From Streptomyces avermitilis MA-4680 = NBRC 14893 (lineage in GTDB: Bacteria > Actinomycetota > Actinomycetes > Streptomycetales > Streptomycetaceae): a stretch of 64,000 nucleotides of DNA. The position numbers and the translations under genes were made by a program. Positions 24,993-33,953 of the stretch are shown here, one piece after another; within the stretch, counting starts at the first letter, position 1, and each line of letters opens with the position of its first letter. Under the pieces are notes generated by a model that saw only the letters and a list, made by a program, of their open reading frames with translations, ran no database searches and was not told the DNA's origin. The stretch lies in NCBI RefSeq assembly GCF_000009765.2, contig NC_003155.5, forward strand, positions 124,001 to 188,000. The letters run 5' to 3'.

Positions 24993-26071
24993 ATGACCAT
25001 CCCCCACTCCCACGGCCGCACCTGTGCCGACCACGCGACGCACTGGCTGCGCCGCCGCCTCGGACGGGCCGTCGCGCTCGCGTATCTCGCCGCCGTGCTG
25101 CTGCCCGGCCCGGGCCGGTGGCTGCGCCACACGCATACCCTGGTGGGGACTGGACTCCCCCTGTACACGGCCTCGTTACTGCTCTCGCTGGTCCTGTTCT
25201 CGGCCGGACTACAGGTCCCCGTGCGAGCACTGGGACAGCTGCTGCGACGGCCCCGGGCCTGCTGGCAGGGCTGATCCTGCATCTCGCGGCGCCGCTGCTG
25301 ATCATCCCGCTGGTGGCGTTCCTGCTGCGCCGCTCGCCGGATACCGACGGCGGCAGCGGTCTGGTCACCGCGATGATCCTTATCGTCGCGATGCCGGTGG
25401 CCGCGGGGGCGACGGTCTGGACCGGCAAGGGGCACGGTGACCAGCCGACCATGGTCGGTCTCGTCCTCGCCTCCACGCTGGTCAGTCCGCTCACGATCCC
25501 CGTGACGGTGGGCGCGCTGGCGCCGCTGCTCAGCGGCGGCTACCCGGACGCGCTGGGCCCGGCCAGGGACACGATGAACAGCGGTTTCGCCTTCGCGCAA
25601 GTCGTACTGCCATGCGCGGCGGGCCTCATGTGCCGTCTCGTCCTGCCGGCGCGCCTGCTGGACGGTGCGGGGCGCTGGGTCGTGCCCGTGGCGCTGGCCG
25701 GCTCGGCGGTCCTGACGTACGTGAACGCGAGCGGCGCCCTGGGTGCCCTCCTGGCCCATCCCCGTCCGCTGCTGCTGATCGCGGCACCGGTCGTGGCGGC
25801 GGTCGTCTGCGCGCCGTCCTTCGCGGTAGGACGCCTTGCGGCGCGCGTCCTGCGTCTGGACGCCCCGGCCGCCTCCTCTCTCACCCTCGCCTGCGGGATG
25901 AACAACAGCAGCGCGAGTGCGGTCCTGATCACCACGACCCTGCCCGACAAGCCGCACCTGCTGCTGCCGGTCCTCGCGTACGGGCTGTTGCAGAAGACGG
26001 CCGCGAACAGGGTCGTACGCATGACTCGCCCTCACCGCCCGCCCGGACCGCCCTGCCCCGCCTCGTCCTGA
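24993..26071 (+). pseudogene. bile acid:sodium symporter (BASS/ACR3-like) family transporter, one frameshift
   Basis: From ATG 24993, LAYLAAVLLPGPGRWLRHTH and LYTASLLLSLVLFSAGLQVP are the first helices. Near 25255 one base is missing, and the rest continues in the next frame: GLLAGLILHLAAPLLIIPLV, AAGATVWTGKGHGDQPTMVG, LASTLVSPLTIPVTVGAL, ACGMNNSSASAVLITTTLPD, ending at TGA 26069-26071. Restored, it has about 358 residues and 9-10 membrane segments, normal for the family (bile acids, arsenite or pantoate in relatives). The motif GMNNSS-SAVL is the family's crossover region. Its end overlaps the convergent histidine kinase gene by 40 bp. Confidence 0.8.
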
Positions 26072-27414
26072 GGATCCCCATCGCCCCGGCGACCGTCCGA
26101 CTCGTTTCGGTCTTCCGCCCCGTGTCCTCCTGCGGCCCGTACCGGGAGCAGCAGCGTGAACGTGGTCGGCGCGCGGTTCGCCAGGGAGAGCCGGCCCCCG
26201 AGGGAGACAGCGAGGTCGCGGGCGAGCGAGAGGCCGATGCCCGTGCCCGCCCCGCCTTCGGTGTGCCCGCGCTCGAACAGCCGCGCGGAGTCACCGTCTG
26301 CCGTGCCCTCGTCGGCGATGTCCAGGGCGAGGGCGTCGTCGAGGTCGCGGACCGTGACGCGCACGGTGCCGTGTCCGTGGACGCGGGCGTTGTCGAGCAG
26401 CACGCCGAGGATCTCGGCGACGGGCCCGCCCGGGACGCGTACGTCGTCCGGCACCTCGCCCGTATCGCACTCCAGGCGTCTTCCCTCGCGGGCGAACAGC
26501 CCGTGCCACCGCTCCTCGGTCTCCCGCAGCAGCCCCGTGACCGGCCGGTCTGGCGCGACCGGCTGAGGCAGCCCCGCGGAGCCGGACAGCCGAAGGACCT
26601 CCTCCACGGTGTGGTGCAGCCTGCGGGTGGCGGCCAGGGCCTCCTCCAGCACGGGACGGGTGTCGTCGTGTTCGAGTCCGGCTTCCAGGGTGAGCTGGAG
26701 GCCGGTCAGCGGGGTGCGCAGCTGGTGGGAGGCGTTGGCGGTGAAGTTGCGTTCGCGGAGCAGGAGTTCGGCCAGGCTGTGCAGCATCTCGTTGTGGGTG
26801 CGGGCGACCTGGTCGATTTCGCCGATGGCGCTGGGGGCGGCCCGCGCGGTCAGGTCGCCGCCGGTGACGGCTCGGCAGTGCCGTGAGAGGTCCTCCAGGG
26901 GTGCGGCAAGCGCCCGCGCCTGCCGGCGGGCGACGAGGACGGCCACGGTCAGCGCCAGCACGGCCACGCCGAGCAGGAGCGCCCAGCCGACGAGGATGCG
27001 GTCACGCACGTCCTGGACGGCGGAGGAGACGCGGACGACGCCGATGACCTGCTCGTCGTGGGAGACGGGGACGGCGGCGACGAGTTCACCGCCCCCTGTC
27101 GACCGGGTCACCGTGCCGGTCAGAGCGCGGCGGGCCGTGTCGTCGCCGATCCGGGGGCCGCTGCCCGCGCGCAGCCGCAGCTGCGGGTCGTACAGGCCCA
27201 GGCGCCCGCCGTCCGGAGGCGGCGGCAGCTCCACCGGGTCACCGGTCGCGTAGTCCGGACTCACGCGGACGGCGCCGGCCAGGGCCGCCCGCTCCAGGGC
27301 GTCCCGCTGGTCCGCGTACAGGGAGAACCTAATGGCGAGGGCCAGGGGGACGGCGAGGAGGACCATGGCGACCAGGACGGCGGTCAGGGCCACCCGCACC
27401 ACGCGCTGTCTCAT
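26032..27414 (-). CDS. sensor histidine kinase
   Basis: A 460-residue kinase starting at ATG 27414. Membrane segments near residues 8-30 and 140-162 enclose an extracellular domain of about 110 residues. A HAMP linker follows (LAAPLEDLSRHCRAVTGGDL), then HisKA (NFTANASHQLRTPLTGLQLT, His230) and a HATPase domain (LLDNARVHGHG as N box, IADEGTADGDSARLFERGH and GGAGTGIGLSLARDLAVS as G boxes). No response regulator is adjacent. The nearest free one is at the far end of the divergent lipoprotein-ABC operon (32360), a plausible partner. Confidence 0.9.
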   Translation of the reverse strand: MRQRVVRVALTAVLVAMVLLAVPLALAIRFSLYADQRDALERAALAGAVRVSPDYATGDPVELPPPPDGGRLGLYDPQLRLRAGSGPRIGDDTARRALTGTVTRSTGGGELVAAVPVSHDEQVIGVVRVSSAVQDVRDRILVGWALLLGVAVLALTVAVLVARRQARALAAPLEDLSRHCRAVTGGDLTARAAPSAIGEIDQVARTHNEMLHSLAELLLRERNFTANASHQLRTPLTGLQLTLEAGLEHDDTRPVLEEALAATRRLHHTVEEVLRLSGSAGLPQPVAPDRPVTGLLRETEERWHGLFAREGRRLECDTGEVPDDVRVPGGPVAEILGVLLDNARVHGHGTVRVTVRDLDDALALDIADEGTADGDSARLFERGHTEGGAGTGIGLSLARDLAVSLGGRLSLANRAPTTFTLLLPVRAAGGHGAEDRNESDGRRGDGDPQDEAGQGGPGGR

Positions 27415-27605
27415 GCCCCCATGATGCGGGCCGCCGCCTGCCCGTACGGGACCCGCCGCACGCTTTTGCCGTCGTCTAACCCTCGCCGTGCGGGACGTTA
27501 ACCGGCCGCCTTCTAGCGTCGGTGCCATGACCACCCGTCCGGCGCACGACTGCCCGGTCGGATCGGCAGAGCGTTCCCTAGGCGTCTTCCAGGAGGGCAG
27601 CAACG

Positions 27606-28274
27606 ATGGCACGTGTACATACCTTCGGCGTCGTCGGGCTCGTGCTCGCCGCGGCGGTGACCGCCGGGTGTTCCGGGGCCACCTCCGGCTCCGGATCTAG
27701 CTCAAGTTCCAGCTCAAGTTCCGGTGCCGCTACCACCGCTGCTTCCACGGGTGGCTCCAGCAGTGGCTCGGGCAGCAGTCCGGCGCCCACCGAGTCCAAT
27801 CCGCCCGGCGACATCCCCGACAACCAGGCATTCATCGCCTACCAGCCGTCCGGCGGTGCGTTCACCGCGTTCACGGTGAAGGTGCCCGAGGGCTGGGCCC
27901 GTACCAGCCAGGGCAGCACCACGGTCTTCACGGACAAACTCAACCGCGTCCAGATCTCCGCCGCTGCCACCTCGAACGCGCCCACCGTCGGCTCGGTCGC
28001 TCATCAGGTCGTGCCCCAACTGCGCGGCCACGTCTCGAAGTTCGCCAGTCCGAAGGTGTCCACGGTGACCCGGAAGGCCGGTACGGCCGTGCTGCTGACG
28101 TACCAGGGCGACTCCGCCAATGATCCGGTCACCGGCAAGGTCGTGCGTGACGCGTTCGAGCGGTACGCCTTCTACCGGCAGGGCCACGAGGTGGATCTCA
28201 CCCTGTCCGGCCCGGTGAATGCCGACAACGTGGACCCGTGGCGCATCGTCAGTGACTCCTTCACCTGGAAGTGA
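27606..28274 (+). CDS. secreted lipoprotein of an ABC exporter operon
   Basis: A 222-residue protein with AGGAGGG upstream of the ATG. The signal peptide ends in lipobox VTAGC (acylated Cys near residue 22), followed by a long Ser/Gly/Thr-rich linker (residues about 23-65). The soluble domain (FTAFTVKVPEGWARTSQGST, PTVGSVAHQVVPQLRGH, LLTYQGDSANDP) resembles the small lipoproteins that precede MacB-type transporters in actinobacteria. It starts the operon lipoprotein-ATPase-ATPase-FtsX permease-response regulator and is divergent from a histidine kinase. A sensor or adaptor role is an inference. Confidence 0.8.
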   Translation: MARVHTFGVVGLVLAAAVTAGCSGATSGSGSSSSSSSSSGAATTAASTGGSSSGSGSSPAPTESNPPGDIPDNQAFIAYQPSGGAFTAFTVKVPEGWARTSQGSTTVFTDKLNRVQISAAATSNAPTVGSVAHQVVPQLRGHVSKFASPKVSTVTRKAGTAVLLTYQGDSANDPVTGKVVRDAFERYAFYRQGHEVDLTLSGPVNADNVDPWRIVSDSFTWK

Positions 28275-28286
28275 GGGGTGAACACC

Positions 28287-29018
28287 ATGCTGGTCCCACC
28301 GTCCGACGAAGCCCTTACCGCGCGGGAGCTGTACCGCTTCTTCCGGGCCGGTGAGGAGGAGACGCTCGCGCTGCGGGGGGTGTCCCTGCGGGTGCGGCGC
28401 GGTGAGACGGTCGCCGTGGTCGGGCCGTCCGGAGCCGGCAAATCCACCCTGCTGTCCTGCCTGGCCGGACTCGACGAACCCTCGGGCGGTGAGGTGCGCG
28501 TGGACGGCGTACGCATCAGCCACCGACCGGAGACCGAACGGGCCCGGCTGCGCGCCCACCACATCGGCGTCCTGCTGCAGACCAGCAACCTCGTCGCCCA
28601 CCTCAGCGTGCGCGACAACGTCCGCCTGACGCACAGCGCCGTGCGTGGCCGGCCCTCCGCGTCCGTAGGAGACCTGCTGGCCGAGGTGGGGCTCGCGGGG
28701 CGGGCACACGCGCTGCCCCGACAGCTGTCCGGCGGCGAGCTGGCGCGCGCCGGGCTGGCCGTCGCGCTGGCCAACTCCCCGGCCGTCCTGCTGGCGGACG
28801 AACCGACCGGCGAACTCGACGGCGGCACCGAGCGCATGATCCTTCAGATGCTGCGCGACCGCGCCGCCCTGGGCTGCGCGGTGCTGATCGTCACCCACAG
28901 CGCCGAAGCCGTCCGGATCGCCGACCGGGTGATCGCTCTGGACGACGGCAGGGCCCACGAGACCACCACGTCCCAGGCCCGCACACAACAGCAGGAGGCC
29001 CACGATGCCGCCCCGTGA
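28287..29018 (+). CDS. ABC transporter ATP-binding protein (MacB/LolD type), first copy
   Basis: A 243-residue ATPase. ATG 28287 is favoured because AGGGG lies 8 bp upstream; GTG 28278 is an alternative. Walker A is GPSGAGKSTLLSCLAG, the Q-loop VLLQTSNL, the signature LSGGELARAGLAVALA, Walker B VLLADEPTGELDGG and the switch His VTHSAE. The Q-loop and overall size match the MacB/LolD group that drives large FtsX-type permeases. It overlaps the second ATPase gene by 14 bp. Two different ATPases may form a heterodimer. Confidence 0.9.
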   Translation: MLVPPSDEALTARELYRFFRAGEEETLALRGVSLRVRRGETVAVVGPSGAGKSTLLSCLAGLDEPSGGEVRVDGVRISHRPETERARLRAHHIGVLLQTSNLVAHLSVRDNVRLTHSAVRGRPSASVGDLLAEVGLAGRAHALPRQLSGGELARAGLAVALANSPAVLLADEPTGELDGGTERMILQMLRDRAALGCAVLIVTHSAEAVRIADRVIALDDGRAHETTTSQARTQQQEAHDAAP

Positions 29019-29718
29019 TCACGCGATACCGGCCGGCAAGCCCGTGACGTCGTTGGACGAGGTGCTCGTCGACTGCCGCAACGCGGCTCTCACCTTCGGC
29101 CGGGGCGCGACCGCCGTGGTGGCGGTGCACGGGGCGAACCTGTGGGTTCGCTCCGCAGACCGGCTCGCCATCGTCGGCCCGTCCGGGTCGGGCAAGTCGT
29201 CGCTGCTGCATCTGCTGGCCGGGCTCGAGCAGACCACCAGCGGCACCGTCACCTGGCCCGCCCTGGACGGCCCGGGCGGCATCGGGATCGTCTTCCAGGG
29301 CGACAGCCTGATCGCCGCCCTCGACGTGGTCGAGAACACCGCGCTGCCGCTGGTCCTGGCCGGAGTGCCGGACGGCGAGGCGCATCGGTTGGCCGCCGAG
29401 GCCCTCGCCCTGGTGGACGCCGCCGATCTGGCCGAGCGGCTACCGGAGGAGATCTCCGGCGGGCAGGCACAGCGCGTCGCCGCCGCTCGCGTCCTGGCCC
29501 AGTCCCCTCGGCTGATCCTCGCCGACGAACCCACCGGCCGGCTCGACCACACCACCGGCGGGCACGTCCTGGACGCCCTGCTGACCGCGGCCGACCAGAC
29601 AGGTGCGGCCCTCGTCGTCACCACCCACGACCCGGCCATCGCCGCGCGACTCACCACCCGACTGGCCATGCGCGGTGGCCGGCTGCTCACCGTGGACGAA
29701 CCGCAGGAGGCGTCATGA
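29005..29718 (+). CDS. ABC transporter ATP-binding protein, second copy
   Basis: A 237-residue ATPase with AGCAGGAGG upstream of the ATG, inside the end of the first ATPase gene. Walker A is GPSGSGKSSLLHLLAG, signature ISGGQAQRVAAARVLA, Walker B LILADEPTGRLDHT and the H-loop VTTHDPA. The Q-loop reads IVFQGDSL. Only about half of its residues are shared with the first copy by eye, so this is an old duplication. The stop overlaps the permease start (ATGA). Confidence 0.9.
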   Translation: MPPRDHAIPAGKPVTSLDEVLVDCRNAALTFGRGATAVVAVHGANLWVRSADRLAIVGPSGSGKSSLLHLLAGLEQTTSGTVTWPALDGPGGIGIVFQGDSLIAALDVVENTALPLVLAGVPDGEAHRLAAEALALVDAADLAERLPEEISGGQAQRVAAARVLAQSPRLILADEPTGRLDHTTGGHVLDALLTAADQTGAALVVTTHDPAIAARLTTRLAMRGGRLLTVDEPQEAS

Positions 29719-32363
29719 ACACCGCTTGGGCCGGCGGGCTGGCCCGCCACCGCGCCGGACGACTCCTGGCCGCCCTGGCCGGCATCGCCCTGGCCGTCGC
29801 CCTCGTCGCCGCGCTAGGTTCGTTCCTCACCGTGTCCAAGGCGACCATGACGCAGCGCGCCGTGCGCTCCGTCGCCGTGGACTGGCAGGTCGAGGTGCAG
29901 CCCGGCGCCGACCCGCAGGCGATGCTGTCCCTGGTGCGGAAGGCCCCCGGCATCCGCACCGCCGTCCCGGTCGGCTTCGCCCACAGCTCCGCGTTCACGG
30001 CCCAGGTCCAGGGCAGCACGCAGACCACCGGCCCCGGCATGGTGCTCGGCCTCCCCGACGGCTATCAGAAGCTGTTCCCCGGCGGGATCCGCCCGCTGAC
30101 CGGCGGTACCAGCGGCGTGCTGCTGGCCCAGCAGACCGCCTCCAACCTGCATGTCGCCCCCGGCGACACCGTCGGCATCCGGCTTCCCGGAACGGGCGTA
30201 CGCCAGGTCCGGGTGGCCGGCGTCGTCGACCTGCCGCAGGCCGACTCCCTGTTCCAGAAGGTCGGTGCCCCCACCCAGTCGCAGCCCACCGCGCCGCCCG
30301 ACAACGTCGTTCTGCTCCCCTCCACCACCTTCACCTCGCTGACTGCCCAGGCGCCCGCCGCAGGCGTTACCACGCAAATCCATGCCGCACGCGACGCCAA
30401 GCTGCCCTCCGAGCCCGCCGCCGCGTTCAACACCGCGACCCGCGGTGCCCACAACCTGGAGGCCCGCGCCTCGGGCGCGGCGATCGTCGGGAACAACCTG
30501 GGTGCCGCCCTCGACTCCGCCCGCCAAGACGCCCTCTACGCACAGATCCTCTTCCTGTTCCTCGGTGTGCCCGGCGCACTCCTGGCCGCCGCACTGACCG
30601 CCGCGGTCGCCGCAGCCGGTGGTGAACGGCGCCGCCAGGAGCAGGCGTTGCTGCGGCTGCGCGGACTGCGGCCGGGCCGGATCGCCACCCTGTCCGGCAT
30701 CGAGGCCGGGCTGGTGGGGGCCGGCGGCGCCGCCGCCGGACTCGGCATCGCCGCCCTGTTGGGCCGTCTCGCCTTCGGATCGGCCTCGTTCGGGACGAGC
30801 GCGGGCACCTGGATCCTCTGGTACGCCCTTGCCTTCGTGCTCGGCGCCGTCGTGGCCGCGGGCGCCGTCCTCGTCCCCGCACTGCGCGACCTGCGCGGCG
30901 TGACGGTCGCCGACACACGCAGGGCCGGGCGCCGTACAGGCTCCGTGTGGTGGATGCGCTACGGCGTGGACTTCGCCCTGCTGATCGGTTCCTGGCTCAT
31001 CTTCCGCGCCTCGTCCGGCAACCAGTACGCCCTCGTCCTCGCCCCGGAGGGCGTGCCCAGCATCTCCGTGTCGTACTGGGCGTTTTTGGGCCCGGCCCTG
31101 CTGTGGATCGGCTCCGCGCTGCTGCTGTGGCGGCTCACGCTCCTCGCGCTCACCCACGGCCGCCGCGTCCTGGCCCGGCTCTCGCTCCCGCTCGCCAAGA
31201 ACCTGGCAGGGACAACGGCCGCCGTCCTCTCCCGCCGCAGGCGGCCGCTGGCCCGCTCGGTGGTGCTGCTGGCACTCGCGGTGTCTTTCGCGATCTCCAC
31301 GGCGACCTTCAACGCCACGTACAAGCAGCAGGCCGAGGTCGACGCGCGGCTCACCAACGGCGCCGACGTCACCGTGACCGAGCCGCCCGAAGCACGGACG
31401 CCGCCCGGCGCCGCCGCTTCCCTCAAGGTCTCCGGCGTACGTCATGTCGAGGCGCTCCAGCACCGATTCGCCTACGTCGGATCCGACCTCCAGGACCTCT
31501 ACGGCGTACGCCCGGACACGATCACCTCCGCCACCTCCCTCCAGGACGCGTACTTCTCCGGAGGCACCGCCGGCACCCTCATGCGCAAGCTCGCGAAGCA
31601 GCCCGACGCGCTGCTGGTCAGCGCGGAGACCGTCACCGACTTCCAGCTCTCACCCGGCGACACGGTCAACCTGCGCATCCAGGACGCTCACACGAAGGCG
31701 CTGCGCACCGTGCCCTTCCACTACGTGGGCGTCGCCAAGGAGTTCCCGACCGCGCCGAAGGACAGCTTCTTCGTCGCCAACGCCTCCTACGTCGCCCAGG
31801 CCACAGGCAGCGACTCGGTCGGCGCCTTCCTCCTGGACACCGGCGGCACCCACCAAAAGCAGATCGCCGCCCACCTGCGCCGACAGCTCGGCACCAGTGC
31901 CACCGTCAGCGACCTCACCCAGACCCGCGGCACCGTCGGCAGCAGCCTGACTGCCGTCGACCTGGCGGGACTGACCCGGATCGAGCTGGCCTTCGCGGTG
32001 CTCCTGGCCGCCGGGGCCGGCGGACTGGTCCTCGCGCTCGGCCTCGCCGAACGCCGCCGCACCTTCGCCATCGCCACCGTGCTCGGCGCGACGCGACGGC
32101 AACTGCGCGGGATGGTCCTCACCGAGGCGATCCTCCTGACCGCGGGCGGTCTGGCCGGCGGCGCGCTCATCGGCTGGGCCCTCTCCGAGATGCTCGTCAA
32201 AGTCCTGACAGGCGTGTTCGACCCTCCGCCCGCCGACCTCGCCGTCCCGGGCGCCTATCTGGCGCTCACCGCGTTCGCCGCGACCGTGGCCGTACTGGCC
32301 GCCGCGCTGAATGGGGTACGCCGCGCCGCCCGACCCGCCGTCGAAGAACTCCGGGATCTGTGA
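29715..32363 (+). CDS. FtsX/MacB-type ABC permease
   Basis: An 882-residue permease with two FtsX modules. The N-terminal membrane segment (AALAGIALAVALVAALGSFL) is followed by a periplasmic domain, then a three-helix FtsX block (LFLFLGVPGALLAAALTAAV, EAGLVGAGGAAAGLGIAALL, WYALAFVLGAVVAAGAVLV). A second segment at about 410 and its extracytoplasmic domain follow, with a final FtsX block (ELAFAVLLAAGAGGLVLALG, TEAILLTAGGLAGGALIGWA, TAFAATVAVLAAAL). The end RAARPAVEELRDL is the usual coupling tail. Such permeases export peptides or lipids or transmit signals across the envelope. It is coupled to both neighbours. Confidence 0.9.
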   Translation: MNTAWAGGLARHRAGRLLAALAGIALAVALVAALGSFLTVSKATMTQRAVRSVAVDWQVEVQPGADPQAMLSLVRKAPGIRTAVPVGFAHSSAFTAQVQGSTQTTGPGMVLGLPDGYQKLFPGGIRPLTGGTSGVLLAQQTASNLHVAPGDTVGIRLPGTGVRQVRVAGVVDLPQADSLFQKVGAPTQSQPTAPPDNVVLLPSTTFTSLTAQAPAAGVTTQIHAARDAKLPSEPAAAFNTATRGAHNLEARASGAAIVGNNLGAALDSARQDALYAQILFLFLGVPGALLAAALTAAVAAAGGERRRQEQALLRLRGLRPGRIATLSGIEAGLVGAGGAAAGLGIAALLGRLAFGSASFGTSAGTWILWYALAFVLGAVVAAGAVLVPALRDLRGVTVADTRRAGRRTGSVWWMRYGVDFALLIGSWLIFRASSGNQYALVLAPEGVPSISVSYWAFLGPALLWIGSALLLWRLTLLALTHGRRVLARLSLPLAKNLAGTTAAVLSRRRRPLARSVVLLALAVSFAISTATFNATYKQQAEVDARLTNGADVTVTEPPEARTPPGAAASLKVSGVRHVEALQHRFAYVGSDLQDLYGVRPDTITSATSLQDAYFSGGTAGTLMRKLAKQPDALLVSAETVTDFQLSPGDTVNLRIQDAHTKALRTVPFHYVGVAKEFPTAPKDSFFVANASYVAQATGSDSVGAFLLDTGGTHQKQIAAHLRRQLGTSATVSDLTQTRGTVGSSLTAVDLAGLTRIELAFAVLLAAGAGGLVLALGLAERRRTFAIATVLGATRRQLRGMVLTEAILLTAGGLAGGALIGWALSEMLVKVLTGVFDPPPADLAVPGAYLALTAFAATVAVLAAALNGVRRAARPAVEELRDL

Positions 32364-33139
32364 ATGCCCCGCCCGGCTCTACGCTGCCCAGCATGCGAAC
32401 GCCCGCCGCACCGGACCGCAGCCGCTATCGCGTCCTCGTCGTCGAGGACGACGACACCATCGGCCGCCATCTGGAAACAGGACTGCGCAGCAACGGCTAC
32501 ACCCCGACGTGGAGCCGGACAGGCACGGGCGCCCTCACCGAGTCCGCGCAGACCCAGTACGACGTGCTGCTCCTGGACCTGGGACTGCCCGACATGGACG
32601 GTCTCGACATCGCCCGCACCCTGCGCGCCCGCCTCCCCGACCTGCTGATCATCATCCTCACCGCCCGCACGGACGACATCGACGTCATCGCCGGACTCGA
32701 CGCCGGAGCCGACGACTACCTGGTCAAACCCTTCAGCCTGACCGTGCTGCTCGCCCGGCTCCGCGCCCATTTGCGCCGCCGGGCCATCGCCGCCCCGCCG
32801 CAGCAGCCGATCCGGCTCGGCGACCTCGTCCTCGACGTCACGGCCCGCCGGTGCACACTCCACGACCGTGAAGTCGATCTCCGCCCCAAGGAGTTCGAGC
32901 TGCTCGCCGTACTCGCCCGGCACGCCGGAGAGGCCGTGTCCCGCGAGGTGCTGATGGCTGAGGTCTGGGACGAGAACTGGTTCGGCCCCACCAAGACCCT
33001 CGACGTCACCATGGCCGGCCTGCGCCGCCGCCTGGCCGACGCTGCCAACGCATCCCCGATCCCTGCGGCGCTACCGCGGATCTCCACCCTGCGCGGGCAC
33101 GGTTACCGCCTTGAGCCCCACGCGGTGCCGCCCGTCTGA
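32360..33139 (+). CDS. OmpR-family response regulator, coupled to the ABC operon
   Basis: GTG 32360 overlaps the permease stop (GTGA), giving 259 residues. ATG 32393 is an alternative start that removes 11 residues and fits the domain equally well. Receiver: VLVVEDDDTIGRHLETGL, phosphorylation Asp in DVLLLDLGLPDMDG, ILTARTDDIDVIAGLDAGAD and the Lys in YLVKPFS. Winged helix: VDLRPKEFELLAVLARHAGE, TKTLDVTMAGLRRRLADAA, RGHGYRLEP. The usual downstream kinase is only a scrap (33148-33270). The kinase at 26032, divergent from this operon, may supply the phosphate. Confidence 0.9.
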   Translation: MNAPPGSTLPSMRTPAAPDRSRYRVLVVEDDDTIGRHLETGLRSNGYTPTWSRTGTGALTESAQTQYDVLLLDLGLPDMDGLDIARTLRARLPDLLIIILTARTDDIDVIAGLDAGADDYLVKPFSLTVLLARLRAHLRRRAIAAPPQQPIRLGDLVLDVTARRCTLHDREVDLRPKEFELLAVLARHAGEAVSREVLMAEVWDENWFGPTKTLDVTMAGLRRRLADAANASPIPAALPRISTLRGHGYRLEPHAVPPV

Positions 33140-33147
33140 GGCTGACG

Positions 33148-33270
33148 GCAGCGGCCTGGCCATCGCCCGGAGCGTCACCCACGCCACGGAGACATCGCCA
33201 TGGAGTCGCAGGGCCCGGCAAGGGTGCGCCGTTCACGGTGCGCATCCCGCTGACGGCATCGGTCAGGCTC
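33148..33270 (+). pseudogene. histidine kinase C-terminal scrap
   Basis: Directly after the response regulator, GSGLAIARSVTHA (the G2 box of a HATPase domain, with a small deletion) is followed in other frames by GDIAMES-like and PFTVRIPLTASV-like sequence, the normal C-terminal end of such kinases. All upstream domains are missing. It is probably the remains of the regulator's own kinase gene. Confidence 0.55.
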
Positions 33271-33640
33271 AGAGCACGAAACGCCGGGCCAACAGCCCCA
33301 GCACCAGCAGGCCGGGCACCAGAGGCAGGCAGCCGGTAACCGGACACCGCCGACACCGCCACGAATCCAGACGCGCCTGCCGCGGTGAGCGCAAGCGCCA
33401 GCGCCGCGTCCAGCGAACCCAGCCCGCCAGGGGTGGGCAGTAGCGCCGCCGCTCCACTCGCAACGAGGTACGCCAACAGCACCCGGGCGAAGGGGAAGCG
33501 GGACCCCGGAATCGACAGACGCGGGGCATGGGGTGAGGCCAGCAGCAGCACGGCGACCAGGCCGGCGCGCACGATGCCACCGGCAGCGGCCTTGACCGCG
33601 AGAGCGGTCGCCGAGCGCGCGGTGCCTGGGTCCGCCTCCG
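33268..33640 (-). pseudogene. AglD/LPG-synthase-like (UPF0104) membrane protein, C-terminal remnant
   Basis: On the minus strand, TALAVKAAAGGIVRAGLVAV, FARVLLAYLVASGAAALLPT, PTPGGLGSLDAALALALTAA and AVSAVSGYRL are the last membrane helices and the conserved PTPGGLG motif of the UPF0104/lysylphosphatidylglycerol-synthase membrane family. After GYRL the sequence jumps to another frame with LPLVPGLLVLGLLARRFVL and a stop at 33268. The N-terminal two thirds are absent. It is convergent with the kinase scrap. Confidence 0.7.
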
Positions 33641-33953
33641 CGCCAAGGGCTGGCCGATTATTGGCAGGGACCGATATACAGGAGTCGGAAGTAGTGCCGG
33701 AACAGAACCCGGCTAGCCACTCTGCCGAACTGAGGGTCTGGCGGCACCAGAAGGGCGGCGCTGGTCGGGCTGCTGGGCCTCTACATGGCGTACCGGAGCA
33801 GGAACGGAACCTGCCAGGCGATGACGATGTCGGCCGTTTGCCGGGCGGCGCCCCCCGGGGACGCCCAGTGAGGCGCTGCCCGTCCTTGATCAGCCGTCTT
33901 GGCCCTGCGGTCCGACGAACTGCATGGAGAGGTGGGCCGGATCGCTCAGCGGC
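33641..33953. other. 310-bp spacer, no gene recognised
   Basis: There are only short frames without ribosome sites. A stretch near 33745-33800 encodes ALVGLLGLYMAYRSRNG in one frame, hydrophobic but unassigned, and is probably another scrap. Confidence 0.35.

Noticed and set aside
24836..26035. Minus-strand extension of the second DUF347 gene to 680 codons
   Set aside because: It is antisense to the symporter-family gene and Arg/Gly-rich; the family N-terminus starts at 24823.
28278..28286. GTG 28278 as the start of the first ATPase
   Set aside because: ATG 28287 has better spacing to AGGGG; both remain possible, but only one was annotated.
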